Source: Methyloceanibacter sp. (GTDB lineage: Bacteria; Pseudomonadota; Alphaproteobacteria; Rhizobiales; Methyloligellaceae). From it: 64,000 bases of DNA. Both the position numbers and the translations under genes were made by a program. The stretch is from positions 1-64,000 of the forward strand of contig JASJEH010000002.1 in the NCBI GenBank assembly GCA_030064755.1. The letters are read 5' to 3'. Shown in pieces: positions 19,583-29,646 of this stretch; the first letter of the stretch is position 1, and every line of letters begins with the position of its first letter. Below the pieces are notes generated by a model, which had not been told where the DNA came from, did not search any database, and saw only the letters and a program-made list of their open reading frames with translations.

Positions 19583-21943
19583 ATGACAGCTGGTTTTGGA
19601 ATAGAGAAGCTCGGGCTTGTTTCTCTACGGCATCCTTGGATATGCCTCCTTATCATCGCGGTGATCACGCCCTTCGCAATCTATGGCGCCACCCATAATC
19701 GCTTTTCGAGTGACGTTCGTGAAATCTTCCGTTCTGACGACCCAGCTTTCGTCCAGCTTGACCTGCTGAATGAGCGATTTCCGTCCAGCCAGCCCGACCT
19801 TCAGATCGTCGCCGAATCTAAGGCACCCTTTGACACCAAGGACCTCGAAGCCCTTCAGTCGCTGCACGAAAGGCTGCTGAAGATCGACGGCGTCACCGGC
19901 GTGCTCTCCATGTTCACCGCTGTCGACGCGCCCGAGGAGGACACCGGTGAGCCGCAGCCGATTTTTCCGGAGGATCTCTCGAAACTAGAGGGCTCGGATA
20001 CATCACGAAAAGAGATCACTGATCACCCGCTAATCCAAGGCAAGCTCTTGAGTGATGATTGGCGCCTGGCGGTCTTCGCGCTCTCCCTGGAGCAACTTGC
20101 GCAGAACACGGAGGGACAAGCCGCAGAGCGCGCTCTGGTTGCCGAGATCGGCAAGACCACGCGAGAGACCTTGGCAGGAACCAATGTATCCGCTCGTCTG
20201 ACCGGCCTTGCAGTGATCCGAGATGAAATTCTCTCGGGTCTCTCGGAGGACCAACAGATGTTCGGCCTCGTCGCGGTCGGACTTGGAATCGTCGTTTGCT
20301 GGATATTCCTCCGCAGCATTCCGCTGATCATTATTGCCGTCGTGCCTGCCATCATTGCCGTGGCCTGGCTGCGGGGCGGCATGTGGCTGTTCGGCCAGGA
20401 CATAAACCTGCTCACCGGAATTGCACCGACGATTATCCTCGTCATCGTTCTTTCCAACTGTTTGCATTTGCTTTTCTCGATCCGCCGAGGCCTCGAACGC
20501 GGAGATTCCCTTGAGGCGGCGATAGAAGGCGCCGTACGGCGTGTCGGTCCGGCTTGCGTGCTGACCTCCTTGACGACGGCCCTAGCGATGTCATCGCTGA
20601 TCTGGATGCCGCATTCTTTCATTGCCGACTTCGGCGTCACGACGGCATCCGGCACAGCCATGTCGCTGTGCATTACGCTACTGATGGTTCCGGCGCTATC
20701 CGTGCTCCTCCTGCGGAGCTTTGCCAAGAAGGTTCACGGCAAGGCTCAGAAGCCGGATGTTTTCCGCCGAGGTATCAACGGTCTTTGCGCCAAGGCAGCG
20801 GATGCAGTGGCCTCATACCCGCGCGCTATCGCCTTGATCGGATTGTTGCTGACCATTGGCGGCCTTTGGCTGCATGTACTGAATGAGCCGCGATACAGCT
20901 ATGCCAACAATATGCCGCCGCAAAGCTCGGCGCTGAAGGCAATCCAGGCCTACGACGGCAAGCTTGCGGGAGCTAGCACACTCGAAGTCCTCTTGTACTT
21001 CCCCAAAGACCACGCCCTCAAATCGTATAAGACGATTGAGATCATTCGCGAGGTTCACAAGATACTCGACGATGAGCCGGCCTTCGGCGCCGTCACTTCA
21101 CTCCACACTGTCGAGGAATGGCTCGGCGGCGGCGACATTGGTGAAGACCGGCTGATCGGCTTTCTGGAAGCGGAGAATACGAGGGACTTTGCTGCGAGCT
21201 TTGTCGCGCTGAAGGCAAATGCCATCCGCATCTCGGCTCAGTTCCACGCCATGACGTCGGATGAAATGACGCCGTTGCTCGACGATGTCGAGCAACAAAT
21301 GCGGAAAGTCGAGGCTCAGAATCCTGGTCTCAAGATCGCCGTTACCGGCATCGTTCCCGTCTCGTCGGCGGCGAGCCATGAGATGATCAAGCAGCTGAAT
21401 ATCAGCCTGATCACAGCCATCGGTCTTATTCTTGTGCTTATCGGTGTTGGGATGCGGTCACTGCGGGCGGGCCTCGCTAGCGTCCTGCCGAACCTGTTCC
21501 CCATCGCCATGGGCGGCGCCTATCTCCACATCGTCGAGGGTGGTCTGGAGTTCACTAGCCTTGTCGCGTTTGCCGTCGGATTCGGTATCGCCGTGGACGC
21601 GACCATCCACTACCTCACCCGCTATAGGCTGGAACGCGCAAACCTCGGGTCGGTCGCTGACGCGCTCAAGAAAACGACCATGGATGTGGGACCGGTTGTG
21701 ATCATGGCGACTGTACTGATCGCCGGCGGTATCGGCACGACAATGCTGAGTAAGCTGCCGACCGTGGCGCTATACGGAACCATCGTGGTGATCGTGCTGA
21801 CCTCGGCGGTCGTCGGCGCGTTGCTCTTCCTGCCGGCCGTGATGTCTACCATGGAGCGGTACTGGCCATCGCGCTGGAAGCCCGAAGCAAAGGTTCAGGT
21901 CGAGCAGGCCGAGACGGAAGAAGCCGAAACTAAGACTGCATAG
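19583..21943 (+). CDS. MMPL/RND family transporter
   Basis: Two repeats of large periplasmic domain plus TM bundles (LVSLRHPWICLLIIAVITPFAI..., GFGIAVDATIHYLTRYR); start at MTAGFGIEK. Confidence 0.85.
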   Translation: MTAGFGIEKLGLVSLRHPWICLLIIAVITPFAIYGATHNRFSSDVREIFRSDDPAFVQLDLLNERFPSSQPDLQIVAESKAPFDTKDLEALQSLHERLLKIDGVTGVLSMFTAVDAPEEDTGEPQPIFPEDLSKLEGSDTSRKEITDHPLIQGKLLSDDWRLAVFALSLEQLAQNTEGQAAERALVAEIGKTTRETLAGTNVSARLTGLAVIRDEILSGLSEDQQMFGLVAVGLGIVVCWIFLRSIPLIIIAVVPAIIAVAWLRGGMWLFGQDINLLTGIAPTIILVIVLSNCLHLLFSIRRGLERGDSLEAAIEGAVRRVGPACVLTSLTTALAMSSLIWMPHSFIADFGVTTASGTAMSLCITLLMVPALSVLLLRSFAKKVHGKAQKPDVFRRGINGLCAKAADAVASYPRAIALIGLLLTIGGLWLHVLNEPRYSYANNMPPQSSALKAIQAYDGKLAGASTLEVLLYFPKDHALKSYKTIEIIREVHKILDDEPAFGAVTSLHTVEEWLGGGDIGEDRLIGFLEAENTRDFAASFVALKANAIRISAQFHAMTSDEMTPLLDDVEQQMRKVEAQNPGLKIAVTGIVPVSSAASHEMIKQLNISLITAIGLILVLIGVGMRSLRAGLASVLPNLFPIAMGGAYLHIVEGGLEFTSLVAFAVGFGIAVDATIHYLTRYRLERANLGSVADALKKTTMDVGPVVIMATVLIAGGIGTTMLSKLPTVALYGTIVVIVLTSAVVGALLFLPAVMSTMERYWPSRWKPEAKVQVEQAETEEAETKTA

Positions 21944-21945
21944 AG

Positions 21946-22791
21946 TTACCGCGTCCGCGGGATGCCGAGATAGCGCGTCGTGGCCCTGCGTATGAAGCGG
22001 CTCGGGACTTTTCCACGAAGAAAGAAATCCATCTTGGCGAAGAAGCCAACCGGATAGCGAAACTTTGGATGCGGCGCATCCAGGGCCGCGGCGACAACCT
22101 CGGCGACTTCCGCGGGATCGCGCGCGTGCTTCTCCGCATGCGAATCAGCACCGCGCATCACGAGCCGTACCCAGTTCGTATAGGGCCCGCCGGGCGGCGT
22201 CACCCGCTCGGTTGCCTGCCAAATCTCTGTCTTGTACGGGCCCGGTTCGACCAGAATGACATCGATACCAAAGGGATCCAGTTCGTAGGCGATAGATTCG
22301 GCCCAGCCCTCCAATGCCCACTTCGATGCGCAATAGATCGAATTCGTTGGCTGACCGGCAAAAGCTGACTGGCTTGAAATACAGACGATGCGACCGTGCT
22401 TCTGCGCCCGGAACGTGGGCAAGAGCGCGCGGGTAAGCCCAAGGACGCCGAAGAAGTTTGTCTCCATGACTCTCCGGATTTCGGCATCGGGTAGATCCTC
22501 ATGGGCGCCGGCGATCGCCACGCCCGCATTATGTACGACCGCATCCAGCGAACTACCGGTCTGAGCCAGCACGTTAGCCACGGCCGCCTCGATCGAGGCT
22601 GGATTGTTCAAATCGAGCTCCACGTAGCTCACGCGCCCAGCGACATCGACCTCGTTCAACAGCTTCTCGAGCGGCGCCTTTTTCTCAAGGTTCCGCATGC
22701 TGGCAAAAACGTGCCACCCCTTCGACGCTAGGACCTTGGCAGTGACCTGGCCTATTCCTGTCGAAGTCCCCGTGATCAATACTGTTCGCAT
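21946..22791 (-). CDS. SDR family NAD(P)-dependent oxidoreductase
   Basis: TVLITGTSTGIGQVTA, NAGVAIAGAHED, YCASKWALEGWAES. Confidence 0.88.
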   Translation of the reverse strand: MRTVLITGTSTGIGQVTAKVLASKGWHVFASMRNLEKKAPLEKLLNEVDVAGRVSYVELDLNNPASIEAAVANVLAQTGSSLDAVVHNAGVAIAGAHEDLPDAEIRRVMETNFFGVLGLTRALLPTFRAQKHGRIVCISSQSAFAGQPTNSIYCASKWALEGWAESIAYELDPFGIDVILVEPGPYKTEIWQATERVTPPGGPYTNWVRLVMRGADSHAEKHARDPAEVAEVVAAALDAPHPKFRYPVGFFAKMDFFLRGKVPSRFIRRATTRYLGIPRTR

Positions 22792-22980
22792 ATGACTTCG
22801 CACCCGTCATACAATTGTCTCGCTGGCTCGCTTGTCCCTGGCGCGCCGGTCGTGCAGCTGTTTTCCACACATGGGAGACGTGCTGCCATAGGCAAAACTA
22901 TGGCTTTTCCATCGTGGATAGATATGTAGCATAGGGTTCGCGGGTACAAGAAAAAGCAACTATGCACGAAGAGAAGTGTC

Positions 22981-24135
22981 GTGGGTTCGTCGACGAATGA
23001 TGCGAAGACACGCCGGACATTGGTGTCCAGCATTCTCGCCGCTGGGCAATATGCCTCGTCCAACACTCTGCTCCTGTTAGGCTGCGCCTCCCTTTTGATC
23101 GGCGGGTGGGTGCCCTTTGTTGTCATCCTTCTGATCTTGGTGTTCGGTTCGTTTGCGGACGAGCTGAGCGGCGAAGACCGGGACAGGCTCGATGACCGCG
23201 TCAGGCTCTTCTACGAGTTCAATCTCTACCTGGCTCTACCCCTCATGTGTCTGCTGGCCGTTCTCCTCGCGATCTACGCGCGCGATGCGAGCTTCACGGA
23301 GCAACCACTGCAGACGATTGGGGCGATTTGGGTCGTCGGATACTTGTTCGCCCTGGTCGGCGCCACAGTGGGCCACGAACTCACCCACCGGAGGGGCTGG
23401 ATTCCGCAAGTTGTCGCCCATGTGCTGCTGGGCTTCACCTTCAACACGTCCTTCGCCATCTACCATGTCCATGTCCATCACCGCCGGGTTGGCAATTACG
23501 ATGAGGCGTCCACTGCCCGGCGCGGGGAACGGCTGGTTCCCTTCTTTCTCCGTGCAGTCTTCGGACAATACGCACAGGCCGCCGTCGTCGAGGCGGAGCG
23601 GCTTAGACGCAAAGGGCTTCCCGTCTTGTCCCGTCACAACAGATTCATTCAGGGCCTCGCGGCACCACTCGTAATCGTCGCTGTTGTGGTGCTGATCGGG
23701 GGCCCCTTCGCCCTGCTGCTTTTCGGGCTGGCCGCCCTGCTTGGGCGCTTCCTTCACGAGCTCATCAACTATGTTCAGCACTATGGGCTAGTGCGGGCCG
23801 AAAACGCACCGATCCAGCCACGGCATAGCTGGGACTGCTACCACCACCTGTCGAATGTGCTGCACTACAATCTGCCGCGGCACTCGGATCATCATATGTT
23901 CGCGACCAAGCCGTTCTGGCGCTTGGACGCGGCCGAAGATGTGCCGATGCTGCCTTACGGCTACCAGACCATGGCCACGTTCGCTCTCGTCCCGCCGCTT
24001 TGGCGGCATGTCATGCGCCCCCTGCTGGCCGATTGGGATACACGTTTCGCAAGCGATGCCGAGTTGGATATAATCCGCTCGCGGGGTTGGAAAGTAACTG
24101 AAATTCAAGCTCAAAGTCCCTCGATAGCGGAGTGA
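22981..24135 (+). CDS. AlkB-like membrane diiron hydroxylase (alkane 1-monooxygenase / fatty acid desaturase family)
   Basis: His boxes GHELTHRRGW, HVHVHHRRVG, NYVQHYGLVR, LPRHSDHH. Confidence 0.88.
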   Translation: MGSSTNDAKTRRTLVSSILAAGQYASSNTLLLLGCASLLIGGWVPFVVILLILVFGSFADELSGEDRDRLDDRVRLFYEFNLYLALPLMCLLAVLLAIYARDASFTEQPLQTIGAIWVVGYLFALVGATVGHELTHRRGWIPQVVAHVLLGFTFNTSFAIYHVHVHHRRVGNYDEASTARRGERLVPFFLRAVFGQYAQAAVVEAERLRRKGLPVLSRHNRFIQGLAAPLVIVAVVVLIGGPFALLLFGLAALLGRFLHELINYVQHYGLVRAENAPIQPRHSWDCYHHLSNVLHYNLPRHSDHHMFATKPFWRLDAAEDVPMLPYGYQTMATFALVPPLWRHVMRPLLADWDTRFASDAELDIIRSRGWKVTEIQAQSPSIAE

Positions 24136-24162
24136 TCCGCCAAGGCGGTTCTACCGTATACA
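24133..24162 (+). promoter_or_regulatory. Predicted ECF (RpoE/ChrR-type) promoter for the sigma-anti-sigma operon
   Basis: TGATCC (24133-24138) - N18 - TATACA (24157-24162), about 40 bp upstream of the sigma factor start. Confidence 0.6.
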
Positions 24163-24201
24163 ATCCCAGTAGCAACCACAGGACTTTGCGGCTTCATAGG
24201 A

Positions 24202-24783
24202 ATGAGCGCGGCCCAGACATTGTCCGCCTATCGGGAAGAGAACCAGGACGATCGAGCCCTCATGGAACGTGTTGCGCGGCATCGCGACCGTGAGGCGTTC
24301 CAGTGCTTGTTTCTGCAGTTTGGTCCAAGAATCAAAGCCCTAATGATCCGCAGTGGGTCGGATTCGGATATGGCTGAAGACCTGGCCCAGGACGTCATGC
24401 TGACGCTATGGCGCAAGGCAGAACTGTATGCGCCCGACAGAGGAACTGTCAGCGCATGGATTTTCACGATCGCGCGGAATGTTCGCATCGACAGACTGCG
24501 CCGGCAGTCGTCCCGCCCATACGAGGACATCGCCGATCTTGATCTAGAGTCGCCAGACGCAGGCGGTGAGGAAACGACAGAACTGAATCAGCGCGATCGG
24601 CTGGTTGGTCAGGCGCTCGCCGAGTTGCCGCCAGACCAGCGTCGTGTGGTTGAAATGTCATTTGTGCAGGACATGCCGCAGGCAGAAATCGCCAGCGCGC
24701 TTGACCTGCCTTTAGGAACTGTAAAGTCCCGTATGCGACTTGCCTATGCGAAGCTGCGGGAACGCTTGGAGATTGTGAAATGA
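24202..24783 (+). CDS. rpoE: ECF sigma-70 family RNA polymerase sigma factor (RpoE of ChrR type)
   Basis: Sigma-70 region 2/4 (DMAEDLAQDVMLTLWRKAELY, LPPDQRRVVEMSFVQDMPQAEIASALDLPLGTVKSR); adjacent ChrR. Confidence 0.88.
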   Translation: MSAAQTLSAYREENQDDRALMERVARHRDREAFQCLFLQFGPRIKALMIRSGSDSDMAEDLAQDVMLTLWRKAELYAPDRGTVSAWIFTIARNVRIDRLRRQSSRPYEDIADLDLESPDAGGEETTELNQRDRLVGQALAELPPDQRRVVEMSFVQDMPQAEIASALDLPLGTVKSRMRLAYAKLRERLEIVK

Positions 24784-25439
24784 AGATCGTCCATCATCCG
24801 GATAGTGCCACCTTGGTGAGCTATGCCGCGGGCAATCTCGACGAAGGGTTTGCTACTTTGGTCGCGGCCCACATTGCATCCTGTGAAAAGTGCCAAGCAG
24901 CGCTACGTGAGATAGAACGTGTCGGCGGCGCCCTGCTAGACACTGTCGACGCGACACCGATGAGCCCTACGGCTCTGGAGAGGACGTTGAGCCGGCTCGA
25001 TAGCGAGACCGCGGACGAACACCGTGCACCAAGGACCAATGGCGAGAAGCGGCCGGACCTACCCGCACCGCTCGCACGGTTGCTCAAAGGCGGCCTGGAC
25101 GACATCGCTTGGAAGACCGTAGCCCCAGGGGTTTCTAAACACCCCTTGCCTGTTTCGCGGGCGGCCCGAAGCCGGTTGACCCTTCTGAAGATCGCGCCCG
25201 GCACGAAGGTTCCTGATCATGGGCACGGCGGCATGGAGCTGACCTTGGTCCTTAAGGGATCGTATTGCGACGCCTTTGGCCGATTTGCGCCCGGCGACCT
25301 TGCGGATCTCGACGAGCATGTCGAACACCAACCGATTGTCGACTCTCCTGAGCCATGCGTCTGTGTGGTGGCAACGGAGGCGCCCACACGCTTCAAGAAC
25401 GTCTTTGGCCGGATATTGCAGCCCATCGTGGGTATCTAA
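24780..25439 (+). CDS. chrR: ChrR family anti-sigma factor with C-terminal cupin
   Basis: Zinc anti-sigma HIASCEKC motif, cupin PDHGHGGMELTLVLKG; 4-bp overlap with sigma gene. Confidence 0.9.
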   Translation: MKIVHHPDSATLVSYAAGNLDEGFATLVAAHIASCEKCQAALREIERVGGALLDTVDATPMSPTALERTLSRLDSETADEHRAPRTNGEKRPDLPAPLARLLKGGLDDIAWKTVAPGVSKHPLPVSRAARSRLTLLKIAPGTKVPDHGHGGMELTLVLKGSYCDAFGRFAPGDLADLDEHVEHQPIVDSPEPCVCVVATEAPTRFKNVFGRILQPIVGI

Positions 25440-26210
25440 GTGAGCGACAAGGAGCCGCTCCCCTGGCGGGCTGCGTGGATTGTTGGCGCCAGCACGGGCC
25501 TGGGGGCGGCACTTGCCAAACTGTTGGATGGCCGTCTCGCAACGGTGGCCGTATCAGCTCGATCCGCCGAGAAGCTGAATGCGCTTCACTCCGCATCGCA
25601 AACGATTGTAGCGTACCCGCTTGACATCACCGATGAGTCGGCTGTCGCTCAATGCTATCGAGAGATCGAGAGCAAGGCTGGCCCTGTTGACTTGGTCGTT
25701 CTATCTGCTGGCACCTGGGAGGTCGTAACCCCGCCCGATCTCGATCCGAAGGCATTCAGGAATTCCATGGAGGTGAACTTCATGGGCGTTGTGAATGTCC
25801 TGGCACAGGTGGTGCCGGACATGATGAAGCGGGGTTCAGGTCAGATTGCGATTATTTCGTCAGTGGCCGGATATCGGGGCTTGCCCAAGGCGGCTGCCTA
25901 TGGCGCGACCAAGGCGGCTCTGATCAATCTTGCCGAATCCTTGTATCCCGAACTAGAGGCCAAGGGCGTAACCCTGTCCATCGTCAATCCGGGATTCGTG
26001 GAAACACCCATGACAGCTGTAAATGATTTTCCAATGCCGTTTATCATGCCAGTAGACGCTGCGGCGGAACGGCTTCTCCACGGACTAGAAAGGAAGAGGT
26101 ACGAGATCACATTTCCACGCCGGTTTACGTGGATCATGAAGTTTGTGCGTCTCTTACCCAACGCGATCTATTTTTGGATTGTTCGGCGCTTCATTCTGCA
26201 ATCGTCATGA
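25440..26210 (+). CDS. SDR family NAD(P)-dependent oxidoreductase
   Basis: WIVGASTGLGAALAKLL, YGATKAALINLAESL; begins immediately after chrR stop (GTG). Confidence 0.85.
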   Translation: MSDKEPLPWRAAWIVGASTGLGAALAKLLDGRLATVAVSARSAEKLNALHSASQTIVAYPLDITDESAVAQCYREIESKAGPVDLVVLSAGTWEVVTPPDLDPKAFRNSMEVNFMGVVNVLAQVVPDMMKRGSGQIAIISSVAGYRGLPKAAAYGATKAALINLAESLYPELEAKGVTLSIVNPGFVETPMTAVNDFPMPFIMPVDAAAERLLHGLERKRYEITFPRRFTWIMKFVRLLPNAIYFWIVRRFILQSS

Positions 26211-26217
26211 CCGCCCG

Positions 26218-27444
26218 CTATTGGCGCGTCAGCCGGTAAAGCCCAACATCGATCGAGCCTTCTCGAAAGCCTGCCTCGCAATAGGCGAGGTAATAAAGCC
26301 ATTTACGGCGAAATGCGTCGTCAAAGCCCTGCTCCGCTAGCTGCGGCCACGCAGCCTCGAACCGTGTGCGCCATTCCTCGAGTGTTCGCGCGTAAGAGCG
26401 CCCGAATGCGAGCACAGGCTCGTAGGTGAAGCCGGCAGTCTCGGCTTGCTCCTTGAGGATTGTCTTTGTTGGGAGCATGCCACCAGGGAATATGTAGCGT
26501 TGAATGAAGTCCGGCTCGCGCCGGTACGTTTCGAAGTGCTCCTCGCCGATCGTAATCGCTTGCAGGGTTGCGACGCCGCCTGGCCTTAGGCGATCGCGTA
26601 GCATTTGGAAGTAGAGTGGCCAATTCTGCTCGCCAACCGCCTCTATCATTTCGACTGAAACGATCCGGTCGTACTGACCCTCCGTATCCCGGTAGTCTTC
26701 GAGATCGAACTGGACCAAGTTTTCGAGGTTCTCGACTTTGGCTCGTGCACGGGCATGCGCCAGCTGTTCGTGGGACAGCGTGATGCCGCGCACCGAGACG
26801 GCGTGCTGACGCGCGGCAGCGCGCGCCAACGCGCCCCAGCCTGCGCCGATCTCAAGCATGTTCATGCCTGGCTCGAGCTGAAGAGAGTCAAGAATCGCCT
26901 GTAGCTTAGCTTCCTGCGCTTCGTCGAGCGTCTCAGTGCCGTCGCGATAAAGCGCGCTTGAGTAGATCATCAGATCATCGAGCCATGTCTCAAAGAACGC
27001 ATTGCCGAGATCGTAGTGCTCTGTGATGTTCCGCCGACTTCCTTGCCGGGTGTTGCGGCGCTGAAAATGGCCGATACGATCCATCATCCTTGCCTGAAAC
27101 AGCCTAGGGGCTGACTCGTCATGCTGCGGTGCTTGGTTTCGAAGGACAAACCGGAAGAGTCCCACGAGGTCGGAGCACTCGACATCTCCGTCCATATAGG
27201 CCTCCGCGAATCCCAGGGCGCCCCGGCGGATCGACTTCATGACCACCCGATAGTTCTTGAAGGTTAGGACAGCATCATACGGCCGCCCATTGCCGAGCGT
27301 CGCGCGTTGGCCACTAGGCAGCACAATTCGAAGCGAACCTGTGGACTGCCAGTTCAGCACGCGCCCCGCCAATCTCACGATCAAGCGTGTGACAAGATCC
27401 AGCACCAAAGGCGACCGGCCAACCGCGAGCGAATTGTCTGTCAT
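26218..27444 (-). CDS. cfa: Cyclopropane-fatty-acyl-phospholipid synthase family
   Basis: MLEIGAGWGALARAAA, YIFPGGMLPT; start at MTDNSLAVGRSP. Confidence 0.9.
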   Translation of the reverse strand: MTDNSLAVGRSPLVLDLVTRLIVRLAGRVLNWQSTGSLRIVLPSGQRATLGNGRPYDAVLTFKNYRVVMKSIRRGALGFAEAYMDGDVECSDLVGLFRFVLRNQAPQHDESAPRLFQARMMDRIGHFQRRNTRQGSRRNITEHYDLGNAFFETWLDDLMIYSSALYRDGTETLDEAQEAKLQAILDSLQLEPGMNMLEIGAGWGALARAAARQHAVSVRGITLSHEQLAHARARAKVENLENLVQFDLEDYRDTEGQYDRIVSVEMIEAVGEQNWPLYFQMLRDRLRPGGVATLQAITIGEEHFETYRREPDFIQRYIFPGGMLPTKTILKEQAETAGFTYEPVLAFGRSYARTLEEWRTRFEAAWPQLAEQGFDDAFRRKWLYYLAYCEAGFREGSIDVGLYRLTRQ

Positions 27445-28229
27445 TGGTCTCCGTGTTCTCCGGGTGGTGATACATAAGCGATGGCAGACTTCGGCCGCCG
27501 CGGTCGCGGCATAAGCCGCAAACCTTTGAGCCATAGCTTCAACGCCTCGTAGTGAATGGCCGATATGACCTTCACCGAAAGCCAGCCGGTACGTGCAAGC
27601 GCCTTAGCAAGCGTGCCGTCGGTTAGTGTCTCCCGCTCACCTCGAAAGAACGCTTTAAGCAGAGGTCCATCCTCGGTGTGGAGCGCGATACCGACAGTGA
27701 TCTCCTCGCCGAGCGGCGTGACATGGAAACTATAGCGCCCGTCTGCACTGTTAAATGGTGAAACATAGAAGGCCTTTGCACAACTCTGATGCACTATGTC
27801 GGAGCGGTTGTCTTGCTCCACAGGAACGACATAAGTTTGCCGCTCGCCGAACGTGTTGTTGACCTCGTAAACGATCAACAGGGGTTCGCCGTCGGCGTCA
27901 ACACCAAAGTAGATTGTCACCGGATTGAACACGTAGCCGAGTACGCGCGGATAGCAGAGCATCATGAAGCGCTCGACGCCCTTGACACAGCTTTGCGCAG
28001 AGATCTGCCTCAGATAGTCGGAGATGGGGGTCCCATCTCCGTGATCGGCATCGTGAATGCTGCATAGATTTAGGTGGTTGTAAGAGAATAGACGTAAGCG
28101 CCGACCGAGGTCGGGAAGCTCATCGCAGTCAACCAAGAGCGAGAACACGTGGTAGCGAAGCGAATGCTGCACGGGCCGGACGCGCTTGTGCACGACGACG
28201 CCATTATAGAGCGCCGACGTTGACATCAC
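27441..28229 (-). CDS. DUF1365 family protein
   Basis: VVHKRVRPVQHSLRYHVFSLLVDCDELPDL, YPRVLGYVFNPVTIYF; 4-bp overlaps with both neighbours. Confidence 0.88.
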   Translation of the reverse strand: MMSTSALYNGVVVHKRVRPVQHSLRYHVFSLLVDCDELPDLGRRLRLFSYNHLNLCSIHDADHGDGTPISDYLRQISAQSCVKGVERFMMLCYPRVLGYVFNPVTIYFGVDADGEPLLIVYEVNNTFGERQTYVVPVEQDNRSDIVHQSCAKAFYVSPFNSADGRYSFHVTPLGEEITVGIALHTEDGPLLKAFFRGERETLTDGTLAKALARTGWLSVKVISAIHYEALKLWLKGLRLMPRPRRPKSAIAYVSPPGEHGDQ

Positions 28230-29578
28230 TCAGCGGCCACGAGCGGAGCAGCCTGCTCTCCGCCCGCATCGTGCGTGATCTGAATGCGCCCTGACTCTTC
28301 GGCCACCGACCAAGGGCGCCTGACGCGTCCCAACTGTTCGGCAACTGCAAGCCCACTCTGAAGGCCATCCTCATGGAAACCATAACCGAAATAAGCGCCG
28401 CAGAACCAGGTACGGCTCTTCCCCTGCAACGACCAGAGGTCACGCTGTGCAGCGATAGTCTCGTTGGTAAACACAGGGTGATCGTAGTCGACTTCAAGAT
28501 CAATTGCCTTCGGATGTATCTTCCTAGTCGGGTTCAGGGTCACGAACAGATCCGTCTTAGTCGGTAGGTTTTGCAAACTGTTCATCCAATAAGATACGCA
28601 CAGCTCGGACTCCAGGCCATGCCCCCGCTTCATATAGTTCCAGCTTTGCCAAATCCGCTTCCGGCGCGGCATCAGGCGCTTGTCGCGATGAAGGACAGCA
28701 TGGTTGCGCTCGTAGGTGAAGCGGCTTAGTAGCCCAAGCTCTTGCGGCGTGGCATCGCTCAGAATCCTCAATGCTTGATCTGCATGCGTGGCAATAACGA
28801 CGTGGTCGAACATGCGAACGACCCCTCGCGTGTCCTCCACGTGAACGCATGAGCGGGCGCGCCCGACTTTTCGAACCGGCGTGCTGACGGCGACTTCAAT
28901 ATCACCATCTTCGAGTAGGCGGGTGATGTAGCTCTTACTTCCGCCGGAAACCGACTTCCATGCGGGACGGCCTACGGCCTGCAGCATGCCGTGATTGGCG
29001 TAAAAGTTGAGAAATGTCGAGGCGGGAAAATCCAGCATCCCAACCATCGGCGTTGACCAGATGGCCGCGCCCATCGGAAGTATGTGATCCTCGATGAAGG
29101 CGTCTGAGTAGTTCTCTGCCTCAAGAAAACTACCGAGCGAAATACCATCAGGATGGGTCTCGAGCTCTTTCTCGGCACTCCGAAAGAAGCGGAACATGTC
29201 TGAGACTAACCGCCATTGGTGCGGATTGATCAGATTTCTGAACTGACCAAAAAGGCCCGGGCCGCTGCCCGCATATTCGAACGCGCCGTCGTTGGCCGAA
29301 ACGGCGAACGTCATTTCGGTCGGCTGCGTGCGGACGCCGAGATGCTCAAACAACGCGGTGAGATTTGGGTAGTTCAGCTCATTGTAGACGATGAAGCCCG
29401 TATCGACAGGAACGAGACCGTCTGCAGTCATCACAGTCGTCGTATTCGTGTGCCCACCCAGACGACTGTCCTGTTCAAACAGCGTTATCTTGTGGCGCTT
29501 GGACAAGAGCCACGCGGCCGACAATCCGGAAATGCCCGATCCGACTATGCCAATGCTTAAAGGAGCCATACTGTTCAT
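28226..29578 (-). CDS. NAD(P)/FAD-dependent oxidoreductase (amine oxidase-like)
   Basis: IGIVGSGISGLSAAWLLSKRHKITLFEQDSRLGGHTNT dinucleotide-binding motif. Confidence 0.9.
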   Translation of the reverse strand: MNSMAPLSIGIVGSGISGLSAAWLLSKRHKITLFEQDSRLGGHTNTTTVMTADGLVPVDTGFIVYNELNYPNLTALFEHLGVRTQPTEMTFAVSANDGAFEYAGSGPGLFGQFRNLINPHQWRLVSDMFRFFRSAEKELETHPDGISLGSFLEAENYSDAFIEDHILPMGAAIWSTPMVGMLDFPASTFLNFYANHGMLQAVGRPAWKSVSGGSKSYITRLLEDGDIEVAVSTPVRKVGRARSCVHVEDTRGVVRMFDHVVIATHADQALRILSDATPQELGLLSRFTYERNHAVLHRDKRLMPRRKRIWQSWNYMKRGHGLESELCVSYWMNSLQNLPTKTDLFVTLNPTRKIHPKAIDLEVDYDHPVFTNETIAAQRDLWSLQGKSRTWFCGAYFGYGFHEDGLQSGLAVAEQLGRVRRPWSVAEESGRIQITHDAGGEQAAPLVAAE

Positions 29579-29646
29579 CTTGTTGCGCGCAACCCATGTG
29601 TTACGGCCCGCCACCGTACCCAGATCACTTTCAAACCTAGTTCGTG

